Assembly: GCF_040649515.1 (NCBI RefSeq)
Contig: NZ_JBEZFP010000176.1
Location: 1 to 18,231, forward strand
DNA from: Yinghuangia elevatio
GTDB taxonomy: Bacteria > Actinomycetota > Actinomycetes > Streptomycetales > Streptomycetaceae
DNA: 18,231 nucleotides
Direction of reading: 5' to 3'
This document shows, piece after piece, positions 14,495 to 18,231 of this stretch. Positions within the stretch are counted from its first letter, which is position 1; each line of letters opens with the position of its first letter. Below the pieces are notes generated by a model, which worked only from the letters and a program-made list of their open reading frames with translations, ran no database searches and was not told the DNA's origin. The translations under genes and the position numbers were made by a program.

Positions 14495-15853
14495 CTACAT
14501 GCGCTCGAAGCCACGGAACAACTCCCAGTCGGTGACCGCCGCTTCATACGCCGCCAGCTCCACGCGCGCGGCGTTCGCATAGTGCGCGTGCACCTCGTCG
14601 CCGAACACCGTGCGCGCGAGCTCGCTCTTCTCCCACAGGTCCAGCGCCTCGCGCAGCGTGGTCGGCACGGTCTCGGCGCCGGAGGTGTACGCGTTGCCCA
14701 TCTGCGGTTCCGGCAGCGGCAGTTCGTTGTCGATGCCGTACTGGCCCGCGGCGATCATGCCCGCGACCGCGAGATACGGATTCACGTCACCGCCGGGGAC
14801 GCGGTTCTCGACACGCAGCGACTGGCCGTGGCCGACCAGGCGCAGCGCGCACGTCCGGTTGTCGACCCCCCACTGCACGGCGGTGGGGGCGAAGGTGCCG
14901 GGCTGGTAGCGCTTGTAGGAGTTGATGTTCGGCGCGTACAGCAGGGTGAACTCGCGCAGTGTGGCGAGTTGGCCGGCCAGGAAGTGCGCGCCCGCCTTGG
15001 AGAGCCCGTACGGCCCGTCACCGCTCAGCACCGGGCCGTCCTCGCCGCGCAGCGACAGATGGATGTGGCACGAATTGCCTTCGCGCTGATTGGGCTTGGC
15101 CATGAAGGTCAGGCTCATGCCCTCCTGAGCGGCGATCTCCTTGGCACCGTTCTTGTAGATGCTGTGGTGGTCGCAGGTGCGCACGGCTTCGGTGTAGCGG
15201 AAGGCGATCTCGTGCTGGCCGAGGTTGCACTCGCCTTTCGCGGACTCGACGTACATGCCCGCGGCGGTCATCTCGTTGCGGATGCGCCGCAACAGCGGCT
15301 CGATCCGCGCGGTGCCGAGCACGCTGTAGTCGACGTTGTACTGGTTGGCCGGCGTGAGGTCGCGGTAGCCGCGGTTCCACGCCTGCTCGTACGTGTCGCG
15401 GTAGACGACGAACTCCAGCTCGGTGCCCACCATCGCGCGCTGCCCCAGGGCCGCGAGCCGGTCCGTCTGCGCCTTCAGGATCTGCCGCGGCGAAGCGACC
15501 ACCGGGCGTCCGTCGGGCCAGGCCAGGTCGGCGAGCACCATCGCGGTGCCCGCGTTCCACGGCACTTCGCGCAGCGTCGCCATGTCGGAGACGAGGACGA
15601 AGTCGCCGTACCCGGTCTCCCAGGAACTCATGGCGTAGCCGTCGACGGTGTTCATGTCGATGTCCACGGCCAGCAGGTAGTTGCAGCCCTCGGTGTGGTG
15701 GGCGACGACCTCTTCGAGGAAGTAGCGCGCGGACAGGCGCTTGCCCTGGAGCCGGCCCTGCATGTCGGTGAAGGCGACGAGGACGGTGTCGATCTCCCCC
15801 TCGGCGATCCGGGCCCGGAGCCGGTCCACGTCGTACGGCTGTTCCCCTGCCAC
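14495..15853 (-). CDS. Glutamine-synthetase-like gamma-glutamylamine ligase (GlnA3/GlnA4/PuuA type)
   Basis: 452 residues, ATP-dependent ligase of the GS fold. GS core marks: Glu145 and Glu147 (MVGTELEF), Glu208 and Glu215 (GECNLGQHE), GNSCHIH (260-265), WGVDNRTCALRL (328-339) and ENRVPGGDVNPYL (349-361). Two ammonium-pocket features differ from true GS: DGSS is DGYA (71-74) and the flap GYEAP is GTFAP (319-323), so the catalytic flap Glu is missing. This is typical of enzymes that join glutamate to an organic amine. GEIDTVLVAFTDMQGRLQGKR at the N-terminus resembles, from memory, S. coelicolor GlnA4 (gamma-glutamylethanolamide synthetase). I chose GTG 15853 because GGAGG lies six bases upstream. 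GTG 15874 (GGGAGA) and ATG 15898 (no site, non-coding-like codons) are alternatives. First gene of the operon, divergent from the FadR-type regulator. Confidence 0.92.
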   Translation of the reverse strand: MAGEQPYDVDRLRARIAEGEIDTVLVAFTDMQGRLQGKRLSARYFLEEVVAHHTEGCNYLLAVDIDMNTVDGYAMSSWETGYGDFVLVSDMATLREVPWNAGTAMVLADLAWPDGRPVVASPRQILKAQTDRLAALGQRAMVGTELEFVVYRDTYEQAWNRGYRDLTPANQYNVDYSVLGTARIEPLLRRIRNEMTAAGMYVESAKGECNLGQHEIAFRYTEAVRTCDHHSIYKNGAKEIAAQEGMSLTFMAKPNQREGNSCHIHLSLRGEDGPVLSGDGPYGLSKAGAHFLAGQLATLREFTLLYAPNINSYKRYQPGTFAPTAVQWGVDNRTCALRLVGHGQSLRVENRVPGGDVNPYLAVAGMIAAGQYGIDNELPLPEPQMGNAYTSGAETVPTTLREALDLWEKSELARTVFGDEVHAHYANAARVELAAYEAAVTDWELFRGFERM

Positions 15854-15909
15854 GGCCGCCCTCCCCTGCGTCACACCGATCTCCCGTCGTCCGGCCATCG
15901 TTCGGGGCT

Positions 15910-15949
15910 ATCCAATCTCATTGGTCTAACATCAGTCCATTGATTGGAT
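15910..15949. promoter_or_regulatory. Operator region between the ligase gene and its regulator
   Basis: An 8 bp perfect inverted repeat, ATCCAATC (15910-15917) and GATTGGAT (15942-15949), spans the divergent promoter. Inside it are two smaller palindromes: CCAAT-CTC-ATTGG (15912-15924) and CCATTGATTGG (15937-15947). TGGTCTAACA (15922-15931) also resembles the GT-N3-AC core of FadR-subfamily operators. Low local GC marks it as promoter DNA. Binding by the adjacent regulator is inferred from position and symmetry. Confidence 0.6.
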
Positions 15950-15980
15950 GAAAGAATCCGCGCGTCGAGGGGGTGGTGCG

Positions 15981-16742
15981 GTGCCGACCGACGCCGATGA
16001 ACGCGCGTCCGAGTCCCGGGCGTGGGGCGATCCGACGGCCGACGCGGTGCTGCGCCCGGTCCGCGCGGGCAACGCGTTCGAGGAGACCGTCGAACGCCTG
16101 ATGGCCGCGATCAAGCTCGGCGTCGTACCCCCTGGCGCCAGGTTCCCCGCCGAACGCGACCTCGCCGCCCGCCTGGGCGTCAGCCGGATCACCCTCCGCG
16201 AGGCGCTCCGCGCGCTCCAGCAGGCCGGACACGTCGAGGTACGCCGGGGCCGCTTCGGCGGGACGTTCGTCACCGGCCCGCCGCCGGCCCCCGAACCGGG
16301 CGAGGCGCGCCGCCGCGTCGAGGACATGGGACCGGCGCTCGACGACGCCCTCACCTTCCGCGAGGTGCTCGAAGTCGGCGCGGTGCAGACCCTCGCCGGA
16401 CGCGGCCTCGACCCGGCGCAGCGCGCCCTCCTCCTGGCCCGCCTCGACGCCGTCGACACCGCGGCCCCCGAGGACTACCGCCGCCTCGACACCGCGTTCC
16501 ACCTGACGCTCGCGGAACTGACCGGGTCGTCCAGCCTCACCGCGGCCGCGGCGGACGTCCGCATGCGCCTCAACGACCTGCTGAACGCCATCCCGGTCCT
16601 CGAACGCAACATCGAGCACAGCGCCGTGCAACACGCCGCGATAGTCCGGGCCGTCATCGACGCCGACCCCGAAGCCGCCCGCCGGGCGATGGCCGAACAC
16701 CTCGACGGCACAGCCGCGTTGCTCCGCGGCTTCCTCGCCTGA
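15981..16742 (+). CDS. GntR-family transcriptional regulator, FadR subfamily (FCD domain)
   Basis: 253 residues, the only plus-strand gene accepted here. The N-terminal winged helix (about 31-98) has the GntR signature PGARFPAERDLAARLGVSRITLREALRALQQAG (51-83) and a Gly-rich wing (RRGRFGGTFV). The C-terminal FCD effector domain (about 120-250) is all-helical, with candidate metal/ligand residues Asp170 and His174 (LDTAFHLTLAEL), His218 (VQHAAIV) and His240 (MAEHLDG). The start is the GTG at 15981, with GAGGGGG seven bases upstream. An in-frame ATG at 15948 has no ribosome site and lies within the palindrome. Divergence from the ligase operon suggests it controls that operon and itself, probably as a repressor released by an amine or pathway intermediate. 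It may correspond to the regulator named EpuRI in S. coelicolor, but I cannot confirm this. Confidence 0.92.
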   Translation: MPTDADERASESRAWGDPTADAVLRPVRAGNAFEETVERLMAAIKLGVVPPGARFPAERDLAARLGVSRITLREALRALQQAGHVEVRRGRFGGTFVTGPPPAPEPGEARRRVEDMGPALDDALTFREVLEVGAVQTLAGRGLDPAQRALLLARLDAVDTAAPEDYRRLDTAFHLTLAELTGSSSLTAAAADVRMRLNDLLNAIPVLERNIEHSAVQHAAIVRAVIDADPEAARRAMAEHLDGTAALLRGFLA

Positions 16743-16787
16743 CCCGCCGGTTCGCCTTCGGCGCGTGCTCGATCGCGACCTGCGGCC

Positions 16788-17450
16788 TCAGCCGGCGACG
16801 TTGAGGGTGTACTCGACCGACACCTTGAAGTCGTCGCTGACGCCGCTGATGGTGAGCTTGTGGGCGCCAGGTGCGAGCGGGGCCAACGTGAACCACAGAC
16901 CACAGCCCTGCTTGGACACCTCGCCGGCGCTATTGGTCACAGGATTGCCCGCGACACCGGTGAACTTGACCGCCTCGGGCCCGACCTTCTTGACGTCGAC
17001 CGGGCTGCCGTCCAGGACCACTTCGCCGTCCGACGCCGCGATGAACGCCTCGCACTGCTCGACGGTGTCCGCGGTGCGGTTCAGCAGCGGGCCCGCCAGC
17101 GCGCGACCGGCCGGAACCGTGCAGGTGCGCTTCGCATCGGCGCCGAACGTACCGGCCACGAACCACACATCGTCGGGTTGTCCCTGCGCGCACTGCTGAC
17201 CGGTGGTGTCGGACACCGGGTTCGTCGCCGCCGGCTGCGACGCCGCCCAGCCCCACCAACGGGACTGCAGATCCGCGATCTCGTCCCCGCCGGGCGCGGC
17301 CGGAATCGGCGTGTCCGCGATGCCGGCTCCCGAAGAGGACGCGGCGGACGGCTTCTTGTCGTCCGAACTGCACGCGGACAGCGTCATCGCGGCACAAATC
17401 ACCAGAGCAAATGAGGCGAGGGAACTACGGCGTCGGGTCACGGCGATCAT
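16788..17450 (-). CDS. Secreted lipoprotein of unknown function
   Basis: 220 residues. A signal peptide with TRRR (5-8) and a hydrophobic core (11-23) ends in the lipobox LSAC (Cys27), followed by a Ser/Asp/Lys linker, so the protein should be anchored outside the cell. The globular part begins near residue 60 with LQSRWWGWAASQPAATNPV, then DTTGQQCAQGQPDDVWFVAG (81-100), RTCTVPAGRALAGPLLN (108-124), one Cys at 133 and CGLWFTLAPLAPGAHKLTISG (183-203). I have seen this Trp-rich / QGQ..VWF.AG / CTVPAG arrangement in other uncharacterised secreted proteins but know no function for it. The four mature Cys after the lipid Cys (87, 110, 133, 183) could form two disulfides. The C-terminus looks like a beta-sandwich with GxHxL. 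The ATG at 17450 lacks a strong ribosome site; the frame extends further up with atypical sequence. It converges with the regulator gene, 45 bases apart. Confidence 0.75.
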   Translation of the reverse strand: MIAVTRRRSSLASFALVICAAMTLSACSSDDKKPSAASSSGAGIADTPIPAAPGGDEIADLQSRWWGWAASQPAATNPVSDTTGQQCAQGQPDDVWFVAGTFGADAKRTCTVPAGRALAGPLLNRTADTVEQCEAFIAASDGEVVLDGSPVDVKKVGPEAVKFTGVAGNPVTNSAGEVSKQGCGLWFTLAPLAPGAHKLTISGVSDDFKVSVEYTLNVAG

Positions 17451-17908
17451 CGTAGAGGCGCCCCCGACCCGCCATGCGGAAACCAAGCCGGGCTGATCGG
17501 TGGAGACGGTGTAGGTGGTCGGCCCTTGGCCGGGGGTGGGCGCATTTGTTTGAGCGCGGTCGGAGTGCCGCCACCTGGCCGCCTCCGGCCGCGTGGTGCG
17601 GGCACCGGTCCGGGAGGAACCGCCCCGGAGAGGAAGGTCGGAGGTGGGCGTGGGCACCGTCGCCGAGGGGGTCACCCCGAGCGAGCGAGGCGGTCTGGAA
17701 GTGGGAGCGGACACCGGCGCGGAGCGGGTCGCCTCCGGGAAGGCGCGAAGGCTCGGGAGGGAGGGGGCACCGAGACGGGGAACTGCCCTGGAGAGGACGG
17801 TCGGGGGCCGGGCATGGGGTGGGACCGACTCGAAGAAGGAGGGTCGGAAGTGACGGTGGGTTTCCCGTCACGCGGGGACCGGCCGGGCAGGACGGCCATC
17901 AAAGGGGA
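17451..17908. other. Gene-free purine/G-rich tract
   Basis: No ORF here has a start with a ribosome site together with plausible codon use; the open frames are low-complexity. The plus strand is G- and purine-rich from about 17580. Two 20-mers match 17 of 20 bases (17625-17644 and 17788-17807, core GGAGAGGA.GGTCGG), hinting at old degenerate repeats. The lipoprotein promoter should lie near its left end, but I could not identify it. Confidence 0.5.
17803..17823 (+). other. Canonical G-quadruplex motif
   Basis: Four G runs (GGGGG, GGG, GGGG, GGG) separated by loops CC, CAT and T. A second, looser set of G runs occurs at 17755-17780 with one 9-base loop. Such motifs arise by chance in GC-rich DNA. 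Confidence 0.5.
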
Positions 17909-18231
17909 GGCGGAACACCATCACCGAGCAGACCACCGCGAAGCGGAAACAGCCCCACCCGACCGCATTCACCCCCCGAGCCGGAACACCCCGCAGAGGG
18001 GGGTGCGGGTGGCGAAGCCGCCAAAATAAAGTCACCCCCGCCCGCGCATTAGCGGGAGGGTCTGCAGGGGGGCGGAACACCATCACCGAGCAGACCGCCG
18101 CGAAGCGGAAACAGCCCCACCCAACCGCACCCACCACCCGAGCCAGAACACCCCGCAGAGGAGGGGGGTGCGGGTGGCGAAGCCGCCAAAATAAAGTCAC
18201 CCCCGCCCGCGCATTAGCGGGAGGGTCTGCA
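17909..18231. repeat. Tandem ~160 bp hairpin-rich repeat, two copies in window
   Basis: Copy 1 spans 17909-18066 and copy 2 spans 18071-18231, reaching the window end; period 162 bases. Differences are a few substitutions, one variable patch (ACCGCA followed by TTCACC or CCCACC) and a 3-base insertion. Each copy holds several inverted repeats: CCGC-GAA-GCGG, a CACCCCGCA/TGCGGGTG pair, GGCG-AAGC-CGCC, and ACCC..CCCGC-GCATTA-GCGGG.GGGT followed by GTCTGCA. The AT-rich AAAATAAAG in the middle stands out. On the minus strand the last hairpin is followed by TGACTTTATTTT, so it could act as a terminator. Confidence 0.9.

Noticed and set aside
16753..16763. CGCC-TTC-GGCG hairpin between the convergent regulator and lipoprotein genes
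   Set aside because: Only 4 bp of stem and no U-tract; too weak to call a bidirectional terminator.
17593..17853. Plus-strand ORF in the G-rich tract
   Set aside because: Low-complexity, composition-driven translation with no known motif and no ribosome site.
17868..18200. Minus-strand 110-codon ORF across the tandem repeats
   Set aside because: It simply translates two repeat copies; no ribosome site, and frames on the other strand are also largely open.

Overview
The window is very GC-rich, with strong GC3 codon bias, GTG starts and long spurious antisense open frames. The gene order leuS - small membrane protein - degV - comEA - comEC matches what I recall for Streptomyces and close relatives. 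I therefore read it as a chromosomal segment of a Streptomycetales-type actinomycete. The species cannot be told from the sequence. Nearly everything is on the minus strand; the only plus-strand gene I accept is a GntR/FadR-type regulator.

Right to left along transcription: 17451-18231 has no convincing gene. It holds a purine/G-rich tract with a G-quadruplex motif, then two tandem copies (the second reaching the window end) of a ~160 bp hairpin-rich repeat. A minus-strand secreted lipoprotein of a conserved but unnamed type (16788-17450) converges on the plus-strand FadR-type regulator (15981-16742). That regulator is divergent from a minus-strand catabolic operon of four genes: glutamine-synthetase-like ligase (14495-15853), aldehyde dehydrogenase (12990-14357), short-chain dehydrogenase (12070-12834) and PuuD-type gamma-glutamyl hydrolase (11299-12021). 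CCAAT/ATTGG palindromes lie in the divergent promoter. The set fits a gamma-glutamylated amine route. The ligase lacks residues used to bind ammonium, and an alcohol-oxidising SDR is present instead of an amine oxidase, so ethanolamine (to gamma-glutamylglycine, then glutamate plus glycine) is my preferred substrate. A 36 bp tandem array that copies the end of the aldehyde dehydrogenase gene lies between the second and third genes.

Next come a YhhN/TMEM86-type membrane protein (10490-11122) and leuS (7356-10238). Before leuS is a leader of about 190 nt with an 11-residue peptide carrying three consecutive Leu codons, several mutually exclusive stems and an intrinsic terminator: an apparent leucine attenuator. 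leuS ends in a perfect 14 bp hairpin. Then follow a 199-residue membrane/coiled-coil protein, a DegV fatty-acid-binding protein, and the DNA-uptake genes comEA and comEC, which overlap by 4 bp. Two consensus DnaA boxes lie just upstream of comEA.

At the left end, a family 5 peptide-type ABC substrate-binding lipoprotein (77-1678) follows comEC. comEC has no stop codon of its own: its frame runs through the apparent intergenic region and in frame into the lipoprotein, giving one 1405-codon frame. I believe these are two proteins, because the lipoprotein has its own ribosome binding site and signal peptide, but the missing stop deserves checking.
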